Shown: positions 19,420 through 29,419, counted from the stretch's first letter. The stretch: DNA of 64,000 bases from Thermoproteota archaeon (GCA_029258915.1 JAPDJU010000006.1:37183-101182); one strand, 5' to 3'. Notes: a model not told the origin generated them from the letters alone. Numbers and translations: made by a program.

Positions 19420-20049
19420 ATGTACAAGTACCTTAAGGAGCTATGGAAGAAGTCGGCAGAGGAGCTTAAAAAGCTAATGAAGAAAAGATTGATTAAGTGG
19501 CGTAGAGGACCTTCCGTGGTTAGAATAGATAAGCCAACAAGGTTAGATAGAGCAAGGGCTTTAGGTTATAAAGCTAAGCAAGGTTTCGTAGTTGTACGTG
19601 TTAGAGTAAGGAAGGGTGGACGTAGGAAACCAAGACCAAGAGCAGGTAGGAGACCTAAAAGAATGGGCGTTTACGGTTTCGCACCAGCAAAAAGTCTTAG
19701 ATTAATAGCCGAAGAAAGAGCAGCTAAAAAATACCCTAACCTGGAGGTTCTTAGCAGCTACTATATTGCTGAAGATGGTAAGTATAAATGGTATGAAGTA
19801 ATACTTGTAGATCCTAACCATCCAGCCATAAAGAATGATCCTGAAATTAACTGGATATGTCAACCATCTCAAAGAGGTAGAGTTTTCCGTGGAAAAACAG
19901 CTGCTGGCAGGAAAATGAGAGGACTGCTTAAAAGCCGAGGACTTAAAGAAACACATAAACATAAGTGGAAGAAGAAGCAGAAAGAAAGAAAACTTAAGAA
20001 GAGACATGAAGCTTCAAGAGGAGCTAGAGTTATTAAACCTGTAGAATAG
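19420..20049 (+). CDS. rpl15e: 50S ribosomal protein L15e
   Basis: [70 protein letters not shown]. Confidence 0.97.
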   Translation: MYKYLKELWKKSAEELKKLMKKRLIKWRRGPSVVRIDKPTRLDRARALGYKAKQGFVVVRVRVRKGGRRKPRPRAGRRPKRMGVYGFAPAKSLRLIAEERAAKKYPNLEVLSSYYIAEDGKYKWYEVILVDPNHPAIKNDPEINWICQPSQRGRVFRGKTAAGRKMRGLLKSRGLKETHKHKWKKKQKERKLKKRHEASRGARVIKPVE

Positions 20050-20151
20050 TCCTTCTAGATTCTAACACCTGTACTCTATGTTTCCTGCAATTATCCGGTC
20101 ACCTTTTAACCTTTAAGCTACAATTTTTACTCTTAGAAGAGGAGAGTATTT

Positions 20152-20595
20152 GTGCCTGTGAAGGTTAAAAGTTTAGAGCTTATAGCTAACTGCCATGCTA
20201 CAGAAGATGTTTCTAAAGTAAAACAGGCTATGCTAAATCTTATACCTGAAAAACTGAGAAGCAAGGTTGAATTTACTCAAAGTGTACTTCGTGGACACTA
20301 TGGTAACCCTATTACTAGAATTGTGCTTTACATGAAGAATAAAGATGCTGAAGAAACATTAAAACATATAGCTAGTAAAATGAGCGACATAGATAAGAGA
20401 ATACTGAAAACATCGCTTGACTTAAGAACAGAAGCTTCGAAACTCTATCTTAGATTTTCAAAACAAGAAGCTTATCTTGGAAACATGGTTTTAGAGGACA
20501 GCGATGACATAGTAAGAGCCATAGTAACATTTAAAGGTATAAGAGGTAAAAGTAAATCAATTGAAGAATACTTAGAAAATATTGGAATGATATAA
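20152..20595 (+). CDS. COG1325-like RNA-binding protein of the exosome superoperon
   Basis: 147 aa between L15e and Rpp30; GHYGNPITRIVLYMKN; GTG start. Confidence 0.8.
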   Translation: MPVKVKSLELIANCHATEDVSKVKQAMLNLIPEKLRSKVEFTQSVLRGHYGNPITRIVLYMKNKDAEETLKHIASKMSDIDKRILKTSLDLRTEASKLYLRFSKQEAYLGNMVLEDSDDIVRAIVTFKGIRGKSKSIEEYLENIGMI

Positions 20596-20596
20596 T

Positions 20597-21322
20597 ATGA
20601 AACTACAAGGACCTGCCGATTTCTGCATATATTTCAAGAATGTTGAAGAAACGCTTAAAACCATAAACCATGCATTTAAGATAGGGTTTAACACCATCGT
20701 TATTTCCTTAACGTTTAAAGAAGAAGATGATTTAAAAAATCTGATCAGTAAAGTTCATGAAGCCAAAAGTATCATAAAAAAATATAACTTAGAAAACGTA
20801 TTTCTACGAGCACATCTTATAGGCTCAAGTATTTCATGGTTTAAAAACTGTTTAAGAAAAATTAGATACAGTTTTCATGTAGTCTCAGCTAAACCTCTAA
20901 CTGTAGATTCTCTTAGATTTACTGGTAGAGATAGGAGAATAGATGTCATAGTTTATGAAAATAAGAACTTAAGCAGGTTTTTCGGTAAATCCCAAATGAG
21001 GCTCATGAAAAACACTGAGAAAGCTTTAGAAATACAGTTCAACAGTTTATGGAGCTCAAGTAACTATAAAGGATTAATCTTTAACTTACGTAAAACGTTA
21101 AGCTTAGCAGTAAGAAGTAATATACCTATAATTGTTTCTTCAGGAGCATCATCACTTAGCAACATTAAGACACCATATCAGTTAATGTCTTTGCTGACTG
21201 TTTTAGGAGTATCTTATCCTTACGCTAAACTAACAGTATCTACTATTCCACTTAGTGTTATTAAAAGGAATATTCATAGGTTATCGAAGAAACATGTAGA
21301 AACAGGTGTTGACATAGTGTAG
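20597..21322 (+). CDS. rnp3: Ribonuclease P protein component 3 (Rpp30)
   Basis: ADFCIYFKNVEETLKTINHAFKIGFNTIVIS; IPIIVSSGASSLSNIKTPYQLMSLLTVLG. Confidence 0.85.
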   Translation: MKLQGPADFCIYFKNVEETLKTINHAFKIGFNTIVISLTFKEEDDLKNLISKVHEAKSIIKKYNLENVFLRAHLIGSSISWFKNCLRKIRYSFHVVSAKPLTVDSLRFTGRDRRIDVIVYENKNLSRFFGKSQMRLMKNTEKALEIQFNSLWSSSNYKGLIFNLRKTLSLAVRSNIPIIVSSGASSLSNIKTPYQLMSLLTVLGVSYPYAKLTVSTIPLSVIKRNIHRLSKKHVETGVDIV

Positions 21323-21329
21323 GCTTAAG

Positions 21330-21905
21330 GTGAACCTAATGAACGTTTTAAGCTTATTTATAGCATTGTTGATTGTAGAGTTAACATTTATAATGGCTAC
21401 TACTTCGCTCTTCATATTTAACGCTATAGAATTACCTGTTTTCGCAACCTTAACAATCCTAGGTCTTATAGTGGTTATTCTTACATTTACCCTGTTTAAA
21501 CTATTTAAAATGATCATTTTGACAAATAAAATTTTATTAAGAGTTAAAGGTGAGAAAGTAAAGCTTAAAGAGGCTTTAAGAAAACCTAGGAAAAGATATA
21601 TAGTATTTCAAGTGGTTTCCGAGAAACCGTTAAGCAGGGACGAAGTTAAATCCATCATAGACGAATTAATTAAGGAAACATTTGGGCTTATAGGTTCTGG
21701 AAACATAAATGCTAAGCTAATAAGCTATGATGAAAACAATATGAAAGGTATTTTAAGATGCGTACATTCATATAGGGACGCAGTACTTTTTGCTTTGGCC
21801 ATGGCTTCGGTTAAAACAAAGGATAAGGTAAATATAATTCCCCTCAAAACTACAGGCACATTACGTAAAGCGAGGGAAATAGTTAAAACGCTGAGTATAG
21901 ATTAG
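21330..21905 (+). CDS. rnp2: Ribonuclease P protein component 2 (Pop5) with N-terminal hydrophobic extension
   Basis: C-terminal RKRYIVFQVVSEKPLSRDEVKSIIDELIKETFGLIGSGNINAKLISYDENNMKGILRCVHSYRDAVLFALAM; N-terminal ~60 aa with two hydrophobic helices. Confidence 0.8.
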   Translation: MNLMNVLSLFIALLIVELTFIMATTSLFIFNAIELPVFATLTILGLIVVILTFTLFKLFKMIILTNKILLRVKGEKVKLKEALRKPRKRYIVFQVVSEKPLSRDEVKSIIDELIKETFGLIGSGNINAKLISYDENNMKGILRCVHSYRDAVLFALAMASVKTKDKVNIIPLKTTGTLRKAREIVKTLSID

Positions 21906-21913
21906 TAAGCAGG

Positions 21914-21966
21914 GATGATGAAGCCGCTCCATGTCGGATAAGTGAAGAACTCGCGACGATCTGAAC
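21914..21966 (+). ncRNA. C/D box guide sRNA
   Basis: C ATGATGA 21915-21921; D' CGGA 21935-21938; C' GTGAAGA 21942-21948; D CTGA 21961-21964; guides of 13 and 12 nt; T-run after the D box. Confidence 0.85.
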
Positions 21967-22084
21967 CTTTTTACATGTTTAGGACTGCACTTCGATTATT
22001 TTTAATTATCAACCCAAGTTTTTATATGTCTGCGAAAGGTATTTTTCTTAAGAGAAATTGTTTTGAAACGTTGAGTGTGTTATT

Positions 22085-22534
22085 ATGCATAACATGGTTG
22101 ATGAAGAGGTAAAAGCATTACTTAATAGGTTAGCTTTAAGAATAGTTCAGGAGAAACAGAGGGAAATGAAATGTTGTAAATCTCATGTTGAAATTGGCTA
22201 TAAAATAGCTGACAGAAAGGAGCTTACGAGAGTTTTCGAAATATGTAGAGCTGTCTTCATAAACTTTTACTCCCCCATATGTCCTCATTGTGAAATGTTT
22301 AAACATGTATTTTACAGTATTGCTAAGAAATATCATAGTAAAGCAGCTTTTGTAAGAATAAACGTTTTCGATGTTCCAGAAAGCGTTCGCGAATATAGCG
22401 TGTTAGGTGTTCCGACAACTATTGTTATAGTTGATGGTAACGAGTACGATAGAATAGTAGGCTATGTTCCGAAGAACGTTTTTGAACGAATTGTATTAAT
22501 GACGCTTGATAAGATAGGTTGTTTAGACAAATAG
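22085..22534 (+). CDS. Thioredoxin-fold protein with CPHC motif
   Basis: VFINFYSPICPHCEMFKHVFYSIAKKY...YSVLGVPTTIVIVDG. Confidence 0.85.
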   Translation: MHNMVDEEVKALLNRLALRIVQEKQREMKCCKSHVEIGYKIADRKELTRVFEICRAVFINFYSPICPHCEMFKHVFYSIAKKYHSKAAFVRINVFDVPESVREYSVLGVPTTIVIVDGNEYDRIVGYVPKNVFERIVLMTLDKIGCLDK

Positions 22535-22763
22535 TATTTAGTTTTATCGACAATAAGTTTAAACTTCATTATTTAAATATTAATTGTATGGATGATGAAT
22601 TCCCCGGTTAAGTAATGAAATAATAAATGATTAAGGGACTATCAGCTGGCATTAACGTTTACTTACCCTAAAGTTTAACGCTAACACACCGAGGTAAGGT
22701 ATATTTAGACCCCTATAGACTTTAGATGTAGAGCCTAAGAGTAAGTATGAGGAGCGCAGAAAA

Positions 22764-23486
22764 ATGTTCCCTCCAACAACAATGGGTTACGATAGAGCAA
22801 TAACCGTATTCTCCCCTGACGGTAAGCTATACCAGGTTGAATACGCTTTTGAAGCTGTTAGAAGAGGCTGGACAACTTTAGGTATTAGATCTAAGCATGG
22901 CATTGTTTTAGCTGCAATTAAGAAAAAAGTCTTACCTTTAATGGACTTTTCAGGCATCGAAAAAGTTTTCAAAGTAGATGACCATATTGGAATGACCTTT
23001 GCGGGATTTGCTTCAGATGGTAGAATTTTAGTTGACTATGCTAGGCTTAGAGCTATTCAGCATAAACTGCTTTACGATGAAAAAATAAGTGTTGAGTTCT
23101 TAACTAGGAGAATATGTGATGTCAAGCAAAGCTATACTCAACATGCTGGCGTTAGGCCTTTTGGAGTAGCTTTAATCATAGGCGGTGTTGACGATATAGG
23201 GCCTAGGCTGTTCATGACTGAGCCTAGTGGCCAATATATGAGCTACTTTGCTGTTGCCATTGGAGCAGAAGGTCAAGCAGCTAACGAGTACCTTGAAAAA
23301 CACTATAAGGAAGTCTTAGCACTAGATGAGCTTATTGTGTTAGCTATTAAAACACTTATGGAAGCTTCAAAAGAAGAACTAGGTCCCGAATTCATAGAGA
23401 TAGGCTATGTTGATGCGGAAAAACGTGTTTTTAAGAAACTGTCTATAAAAGAAGTTTCGGAATTTATATCTAAAGTTAAAGGCTAA
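22764..23486 (+). CDS. psmA: Proteasome subunit alpha
   Basis: GYDRAITVFSPDGKLYQVEYAFEAVRRGWTTLGIR. Confidence 0.97.
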   Translation: MFPPTTMGYDRAITVFSPDGKLYQVEYAFEAVRRGWTTLGIRSKHGIVLAAIKKKVLPLMDFSGIEKVFKVDDHIGMTFAGFASDGRILVDYARLRAIQHKLLYDEKISVEFLTRRICDVKQSYTQHAGVRPFGVALIIGGVDDIGPRLFMTEPSGQYMSYFAVAIGAEGQAANEYLEKHYKEVLALDELIVLAIKTLMEASKEELGPEFIEIGYVDAEKRVFKKLSIKEVSEFISKVKG

Positions 23487-23542
23487 ATTTAAACGTAAAA
23501 CTTGGATAGCATCCTAGAGTAAATATAATACTGAGTAGTAGG

Positions 23543-24259
23543 TTGAGAGATTTGGGTACGAGAAAAACAGAGTATGTTATTGCAAGATATGAATCCCATG
23601 GCCATAGGTTTGAGATTCTAGTGAAACCTAAGCTTGCTTTTGAATTCAAAAGTGGTGGTAAAGTAGATATTAGAGAAATTCTCATAGGAGATTTCATATA
23701 TAAGGATGCTAGGAAAGGGCTGAAGGCTTCAGAAGAAGCTGTTAAAAAGATCTTTGGAACAACGGATATCTATAAAGTTGCCGAAGAGATTTTGAGAAAG
23801 GGAGAACTTCAACTCACGACTGAGCAGAGAAGACAGCTTATTGAAGCTAAAAAGAGGAAAATAATAGACTTTATAGCTAGAAACTGTATAGACCCTAGAA
23901 CCAAATTACCTCACCCGCCAAGGCGAATAGAGTTAGCATTAGAACAGGTAAGAGTAGGTTTAGATCCTTTCAAGGATACAGAATCTCAAGCTCTTGAAAT
24001 AATTAAGAAACTTAGCAGGGTTCTCCCAATAAAAATAGCTAAGTCAACAGTTAGAGTTAAAGTTCCACCACCATACTCTTCTAGAGCTTATGGTGTTTTA
24101 GCTGGTTTAGGTGAAGTCAAGAGGGTCACATGGTTAAGCGATGGTAGCCTGTTTATGGAACTAGAAATACCTGCTGGAATGCAGCAAACACTTATAGATA
24201 GAGTAAACTCTATATCTAAAGGTACAGCTATCGTCAAAATAGTTGAAACTAAGTGGTGA
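23543..24259 (+). CDS. sdo1: Ribosome maturation factor SBDS/Sdo1
   Basis: TKLPHPPRRIELALEQVRVGLDPFKDTESQALEIIKKLSRVLPIKI. Confidence 0.95.
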   Translation: MRDLGTRKTEYVIARYESHGHRFEILVKPKLAFEFKSGGKVDIREILIGDFIYKDARKGLKASEEAVKKIFGTTDIYKVAEEILRKGELQLTTEQRRQLIEAKKRKIIDFIARNCIDPRTKLPHPPRRIELALEQVRVGLDPFKDTESQALEIIKKLSRVLPIKIAKSTVRVKVPPPYSSRAYGVLAGLGEVKRVTWLSDGSLFMELEIPAGMQQTLIDRVNSISKGTAIVKIVETKW

Positions 24260-24265
24260 AAAATA

Positions 24266-24982
24266 ATGCCTATACTTGTTCAACATCGTCAAATAGTGTT
24301 ACCGGGACAACTATTAGCTGAAGGTAAAGACGTTGAGGTGAAAGCTCAGCACACAATATATAGAATAGGGGATAAATATTATTCATCAGTTATAGGTTTA
24401 ACTGATGTTCAGAATGGAAAAAGATTATCGGTTATAGCTCTTGAAGGATTCTACTTTCCCAAAGTAGACGATATAGTCATAGGCATGATTATAGATACAG
24501 GGTTGACTTCGTGGACTGTAGATATTAGGTCACCATATTTAGCGATATTGCATGCAAGCGATGTTCTAAGTAAGCCATTTAATCCACTTAAAGATAATTT
24601 AAGAAAACATTTAGACATAGGAGATCTGGTTTTAGCTAAGATTATTCAGTTTGACCGTACAAGAAGCCCTGTATTAACAGTTAAGGGTAAAGGCTTAGGT
24701 AAAATAACTAAAGGTGTGATTGTTGAAATTATACCTTCAAGAGTGCCAAGGGTTATAGGTAGGAAAGGTTCTATGATAAATATGGTTAAAGAGGAAACTA
24801 AATGTCAAATAACCATAGGTTTGAATGGTAGAATTTGGATTATAGGTCCAACACTTACACATGAAGAAGTAGCTATATTAGCTATTAAGAAAATCGAGCG
24901 TGAAACGCATATTTCCGGTTTAACCGACCGTGTAAAAGCCTTTATTCGAGAAGAATTAAAGAAAAGAGGTCTTGCGAAATGA
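24266..24982 (+). CDS. rrp4: Exosome subunit Rrp4
   Basis: S1 + KH domains; VPGQLLAEG-like start and [22 protein letters not shown]. Confidence 0.95.
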   Translation: MPILVQHRQIVLPGQLLAEGKDVEVKAQHTIYRIGDKYYSSVIGLTDVQNGKRLSVIALEGFYFPKVDDIVIGMIIDTGLTSWTVDIRSPYLAILHASDVLSKPFNPLKDNLRKHLDIGDLVLAKIIQFDRTRSPVLTVKGKGLGKITKGVIVEIIPSRVPRVIGRKGSMINMVKEETKCQITIGLNGRIWIIGPTLTHEEVAILAIKKIERETHISGLTDRVKAFIREELKKRGLAK

Positions 24983-25713
24983 GGTATGAGAAAATAAAGC
25001 TAGTTGATGAAAACGGTTTAAGAATAGATGGAAGAAAGCCTGATCAACTAAGACCTGTGAAAATGGAGGTTAGTGTTTTAAAAAACGCTGATGGTTCAGC
25101 ATATGTTGAACAAGGAAATACCAGAGTTTTAGCCGCAGTTTACGGTCCAAGAGAAGTACATCCTAAACATTTAACATTACCTGACAGAGCTATTTTAAGA
25201 ACAAGATACCATATGGTACCATACTCTACTGATGAAAGAAAATCCCCAGCACCAACTAGGAGAGAAATAGAACTCTCAAAAGTTATTAGGGAAGCATTAG
25301 AGTCTGTTATTTTTGTAGAACTTTACCCTAGAACAACAATAGATGTTTTCATAGAAGTAATACAGGCAGATGCTGGAACAAGAACAGCAGGACTTATGGC
25401 TGCATCATTAGCATTAGCTGATGCTGGAATACCTATGAAGGATCTCATAGCTGCAGTTGCCATAGGCAAGGTTGATGGAACACTTGTTCTAGACATAAAC
25501 CAGGTAGAGGACGAATATGGAGAAGCGGACATGCCAATAGCTATGATGCCTAGTTTGGGTGAAATAGTTCTATTACAGCTTAACGGAGTATTATCGGAGG
25601 AAGAATTCTATGAAGCATTAAAACTAGCGCAGAAAGGTATAGCGCAGCTTTACGAGTTTGAAAAACAGGCTTTAATGAAAAAGTATGTTGAAGTAAAGGT
25701 TGAAGAGGTGTAA
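24979..25713 (+). CDS. rrp41: Exosome subunit Rrp41 (RNase PH-like, catalytic)
   Basis: [51 protein letters not shown]. Confidence 0.97.
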   Translation: MRYEKIKLVDENGLRIDGRKPDQLRPVKMEVSVLKNADGSAYVEQGNTRVLAAVYGPREVHPKHLTLPDRAILRTRYHMVPYSTDERKSPAPTRREIELSKVIREALESVIFVELYPRTTIDVFIEVIQADAGTRTAGLMAASLALADAGIPMKDLIAAVAIGKVDGTLVLDINQVEDEYGEADMPIAMMPSLGEIVLLQLNGVLSEEEFYEALKLAQKGIAQLYEFEKQALMKKYVEVKVEEV

Positions 25714-25718
25714 ATGTT

Positions 25719-26561
25719 TTGAGTATGACACCTTCGAATCAAAGAATAGTTTCTAAGTTGAAAAGATCTTCAATAGTTTCCCTTATAAAGAAAGGTCTAA
25801 GAGTTGACGGGAGAAAATTAGATGAGTATAGAGAAATAACTGTAATACCGAACTACATTTCTAAAGCTGAAGGATCAGCATACGCTAAGATAGGAGGAAC
25901 ACTTGTTATAGCGGGTCTTAAGGTAGGTGTTGGAACACCATATCCTGACATGCCTAACAGCGGCGTTATAACAGTAAATGCAGAGTTCGTACCTTTCGCA
26001 TCGCCAACATTTGAACCTGGACCGCCAGATGAAAACGCTATAGAACTCGCAAGAGTTATTGATAGAAGTATTAGAGAACTACACGTAATAGATCTAGAAA
26101 AGCTGGCAGTAGTGCCTGGAGAAAAAGTGTATATTCTATGGCTCGACATATACGTCTTCGACCATGATGGCAATCTTTTAGACACTTCAATGTTAGCAGC
26201 TATCACAACTCTTTTATCGGCAAGAATACCTAAAGCAGTAGTTAAAGAAAACGGTAGAATAGTAGAGTTAGATAAGGAGGTAAGAGAACCATTACCTATA
26301 ATGAACAAAGTGGTTACCGTTAGTGTAGGAAAAGTAAATGATAAGTTCATAGTAGATCCCAATATAGATGAAGAACAAGTGCTTGACTGTAGACTAGCAG
26401 TTTCGTTATCTGAAGATGGTAAAATAGCTGGAATGCAGAAAATGGGTTCAGGAACATTCACTACAGAGGAAGTTATTGAGGCAGTTAAGTTAGCTAAGAA
26501 AGCATCTAAAACACTTTTCAGTAAGATAAATGAAGCGCTAAAAAAGATAGAAGAACAATAA
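25719..26561 (+). CDS. rrp42: Exosome subunit Rrp42
   Basis: LRVDGRKLDEYREITVIPNYISKAEGSAYAKIGGTLVIAGLKVGVGTPYPDMPNSG. Confidence 0.97.
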   Translation: MSMTPSNQRIVSKLKRSSIVSLIKKGLRVDGRKLDEYREITVIPNYISKAEGSAYAKIGGTLVIAGLKVGVGTPYPDMPNSGVITVNAEFVPFASPTFEPGPPDENAIELARVIDRSIRELHVIDLEKLAVVPGEKVYILWLDIYVFDHDGNLLDTSMLAAITTLLSARIPKAVVKENGRIVELDKEVREPLPIMNKVVTVSVGKVNDKFIVDPNIDEEQVLDCRLAVSLSEDGKIAGMQKMGSGTFTTEEVIEAVKLAKKASKTLFSKINEALKKIEEQ

Positions 26562-26623
26562 ATTTTTTAAACTAAAACTCTTTACACTTTCTAGACTAAC
26601 AGAGCAGCTAAGAGGTTAGTATA

Positions 26624-26887
26624 ATGGGTAAAACTAAGGTTATAGGCATAGCCGGACGTTACGGTGCAAGATACGGTTCTACTTTAAGAAAGAGGGTTAA
26701 AGAAATTTTAGAGAAAAGATACGCACCACATACCTGTCCCTTCTGTGGTGTTAAAGGTAAGATTTTCAGGGTAAGTGTTGGAATATGGAAATGTAGAAAA
26801 TGTGGAGCAGTTTTTGCTGGAGGAGCTTATATACCTAGAACAGGAATTAACAAGTTCTTCCCACCCATGATTACTAGGAAAGAGTAG
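26624..26887 (+). CDS. rpl37ae: 50S ribosomal protein L37ae (eL43)
   Basis: IAGRYGARYGSTLRKRVKEI...CPFCGVKGKIFRVSVGIWKCRKCGAVFAGGAY. Confidence 0.95.
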   Translation: MGKTKVIGIAGRYGARYGSTLRKRVKEILEKRYAPHTCPFCGVKGKIFRVSVGIWKCRKCGAVFAGGAYIPRTGINKFFPPMITRKE

Positions 26888-26890
26888 GCA

Positions 26891-27433
26891 ATGAATAAGA
26901 AGAAAATAATAATCACCACTTCTCATAAACCCTCTCCCAGAACCAGAACTTTTGCTAAAGAACTTTCTTCCGTTCTTCCAAATTCTATAAAGTTAAATAG
27001 AGGTAAGAAAACACTTACAGACCTGCTTATCGATGCCTTATCTATTAGAGCAAATAGAGCAATTATCATATATGAGAAAAAAGGTAACCCATCAGCATTG
27101 AAAATATATTCTATAGAAGATAAGAAGCTAAAAGAATATGTAACATTAGAAATAGCCGGTATAGCGTTATGGAGAGAGTTAACTGGCGTTTCTAGAGTTT
27201 ATAACCCTGAAAGCATTGCTATAGAATGTTTTGAGGACAAATTAGCTGAGTTAGCTGAAAAAATAGCTATAGGGTTTAATGCTAAAATACTTTATAATGA
27301 AAAGATGAAAACAGGCTTCGATGTTATAATCTCTTTAAAACCGCGGGGTAATACCGTTCTCCTATTATTCATTAATCCTTCAATAAATAAAATAGTAGGC
27401 CCTATTTTGAAGCTAAGAATGAAGAAACTTTAG
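26891..27433 (+). CDS. Brix-domain ribosome biogenesis protein
   Basis: IIITTSHKPSPRTRTFAKELSSVLPNSIKLNRGKKTLTDLL. Confidence 0.88.
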   Translation: MNKKKIIITTSHKPSPRTRTFAKELSSVLPNSIKLNRGKKTLTDLLIDALSIRANRAIIIYEKKGNPSALKIYSIEDKKLKEYVTLEIAGIALWRELTGVSRVYNPESIAIECFEDKLAELAEKIAIGFNAKILYNEKMKTGFDVIISLKPRGNTVLLLFINPSINKIVGPILKLRMKKL

Positions 27434-27434
27434 G

Positions 27435-27722
27435 TTGTTCTCTATGAGCTATAAAGCACTTATAACTTTAGAACTTGATAGCGAGGGAGAAGCAAAAACA
27501 GTTTATGAAGCTATACTACCAGAAGCCAGGAATATGCCTTCAGAAAGAACTAGAGCATTTATTATTAGAGACGGTAAGGAAATTAGGTTAACTGTTGAAG
27601 CGGATACCTCTTCAAGCTTAAGGGCAGCGTTAAATTCTTATTTATCGTGGCTTTCAAGTATAGTGAAGACAGTTAAATATGTTAGGGAAGTGGAAACGTA
27701 TGGCAGAAAAAATACCTCCTGA
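27435..27722 (+). CDS. pcc1: KEOPS subunit Pcc1 (second Pcc1-family copy in the window)
   Basis: EAKTVYEAILPEARNMPSERTRAFIIRDGKEIRLTVEADTSSSLRAALNSYLSW. Confidence 0.85.
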   Translation: MFSMSYKALITLELDSEGEAKTVYEAILPEARNMPSERTRAFIIRDGKEIRLTVEADTSSSLRAALNSYLSWLSSIVKTVKYVREVETYGRKNTS

Positions 27723-28062
27723 ACTACAGACCAGAATTGCACAGCTTCAGCAGCTGCAAGAACAGTTAAGAATAGTTTTAGCGCAAAAGCAAAGTGTTGA
27801 ATCGGAACTTAGGGAAGTTGAAAGAGTATTAAGTGAGCTAACTAAAATGTCTGATGATACAGAGCTCTATAAGAGCATAGGTCATATACTTGTGAAAACA
27901 AATAAAGATGATCTAATGAAGGAGCTTACTGAAAAGAAGGAGATTTTGGAGTTGAGAATGAGAACGTTAGAGAAACAGGAAAGTTTCTTACAGAAGCAGT
28001 TTGAAGATTTAAGAAAGAAGGTAACTGAAGAGCTTATGAGAACATATAGGGGCGGCAGCTAA
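27700..28062 (+). CDS. pfdB: Prefoldin subunit beta
   Basis: MAEKIPPELQTRIAQLQQLQEQLRIVLAQKQSVESELREVERVLSEL; ATG 27700 inside the pcc1 end. Confidence 0.95.
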   Translation: MAEKIPPELQTRIAQLQQLQEQLRIVLAQKQSVESELREVERVLSELTKMSDDTELYKSIGHILVKTNKDDLMKELTEKKEILELRMRTLEKQESFLQKQFEDLRKKVTEELMRTYRGGS

Positions 28063-28089
28063 AGTAAAGTCTTTAAGTGATTATGGTGT

Positions 28090-28413
28090 TTGTTTGTGGA
28101 TAAAAAGGAAAGCAGTATTATCAGTTTAAACTTGGATTTAGAGAAAATAGATGAGAATGTGTTATCGGAGATAATTTTCGATGCAGAAGAGATTATAAGA
28201 CAATACATAGTTAAGGAGATAGGTGACAAACTTGTTAGCGATTTAAACATAACAATAATTGTTGACAAAAACGATAAAATAACGTTCACCATAGATGTTG
28301 CTTTTTCAGCGCCAAAATTCTTAGAAATGGAGTATGATAACATAATAGACAATGCTATAAGAAATGCTGCAAAAGTTATTGAAGAAAGGTTGATGATGTA
28401 TGTTAAAAAATAA
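28090..28413 (+). CDS. DUF3194-like protein
   Basis: 107 aa acidic protein between prefoldin beta and a DHH phosphoesterase. Confidence 0.65.
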   Translation: MFVDKKESSIISLNLDLEKIDENVLSEIIFDAEEIIRQYIVKEIGDKLVSDLNITIIVDKNDKITFTIDVAFSAPKFLEMEYDNIIDNAIRNAAKVIEERLMMYVKK

Positions 28414-29419
28414 GGAGATATGCGATATAATATGTGCTGCAAAGTCTATAGCTATAGTTACCCATAAGAATGCTGACCCGGATGCATTCTTCTCAGCTTA
28501 TGCACTTTCAAGACTTATAACCATTCTATGTGGAAAAGAAGCTGATCTATATTTTCCTGAAAGCATAAGCGCTATTACTAAGAGAGCAATTAAAAATTAT
28601 TCTTTAAAGATAAACTATTTAAGCAAAGGCGTTAAGAAAGAAAACTACGATTTAGTATTCATTGTAGATACTGGTTCTCCAGAACAACTTGGCGAATATG
28701 TAAAGCTTATCTCGAGAGAGAACGTAAAAATAGTTCTTATAGACCACCATTTTACCCATGAGTTTTTTCTAAAAAAGGCACTACTTTACGTAGACCCCGA
28801 AGCTAAATCAACAGCAGAACTTATCTATCTTCTGTTCAAGGAATGTAATGTTAAAATAACTAAAAATATTGCATCACTTCTACTAATAGCTATACTTTAC
28901 GATACCAGGCAGTTCAGCATAGCTAGACCATTAACGTTTAAAGTGGCATCCGAATTGCTGGAAATTGCTAAAGAATATAGAAGCTTAGCAAGCATTATTA
29001 AAATACCGATGGATATTTCAGAGAAGGTGGCTAGGCTAAAAGCATCTATGAGAATGGATCTCTATAGGGCTGGAGAATACTTGATAGCAATAACCAATGT
29101 TGGAGCTTATGAAGCAAGTGCTGCGCGAGCACTATTGGATTTAGGAGCCGATGTAGCATTTGTAATCTCTGAAAATAAGGCTATAAGGGTTTCAGCTAGA
29201 GCAAAACATAGTTTCACTAAGCAACTAGGAGTACATTTAGGTAAAGACGTTATGGTGAAGTTGGGTAAAGCTATGGGAGGTACCGGTGGAGGACACGATG
29301 TAGCGGCTGGAGCTGAAGGTAAAAATATTCCTATAGACTATGTTAAAGGATTGATTGTAGAGATACTTTCAGAGATATTTAGAACTAAAGGGTTAAAACT
29401 AACAGCTTTAAAACCTTAG
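28400..29419 (+). CDS. DHH/DHHA1 family phosphoesterase (motifs intact)
   Basis: THKNADPDAFFSAYAL, VDTGS, LIDHHF, GGTGGGHDVAAGA. Confidence 0.92.
   Translation: MLKNKEICDIICAAKSIAIVTHKNADPDAFFSAYALSRLITILCGKEADLYFPESISAITKRAIKNYSLKINYLSKGVKKENYDLVFIVDTGSPEQLGEYVKLISRENVKIVLIDHHFTHEFFLKKALLYVDPEAKSTAELIYLLFKECNVKITKNIASLLLIAILYDTRQFSIARPLTFKVASELLEIAKEYRSLASIIKIPMDISEKVARLKASMRMDLYRAGEYLIAITNVGAYEASAARALLDLGADVAFVISENKAIRVSARAKHSFTKQLGVHLGKDVMVKLGKAMGGTGGGHDVAAGAEGKNIPIDYVKGLIVEILSEIFRTKGLKLTALKP

Noticed and set aside
22592-22649. C/D box-like string upstream of psmA (ATGATGA-12 nt ... ATGATTA-12 nt-CTGG)
   Set aside because: No D' box at the right place, C' and D each with a mismatch; not enough to annotate as ncRNA (kept only as a finding about the gap).
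25853-26461. 202-aa antisense ORF opposite rrp42
   Set aside because: Ser/Thr-rich shadow of the Rrp42 coding sequence; no recognisable motifs.
26594-26622. Small inverted repeat CTAAC...GTTAG in the L37ae leader
   Set aside because: Only 5 bp with a 14-nt loop; expected by chance in AT-rich DNA.
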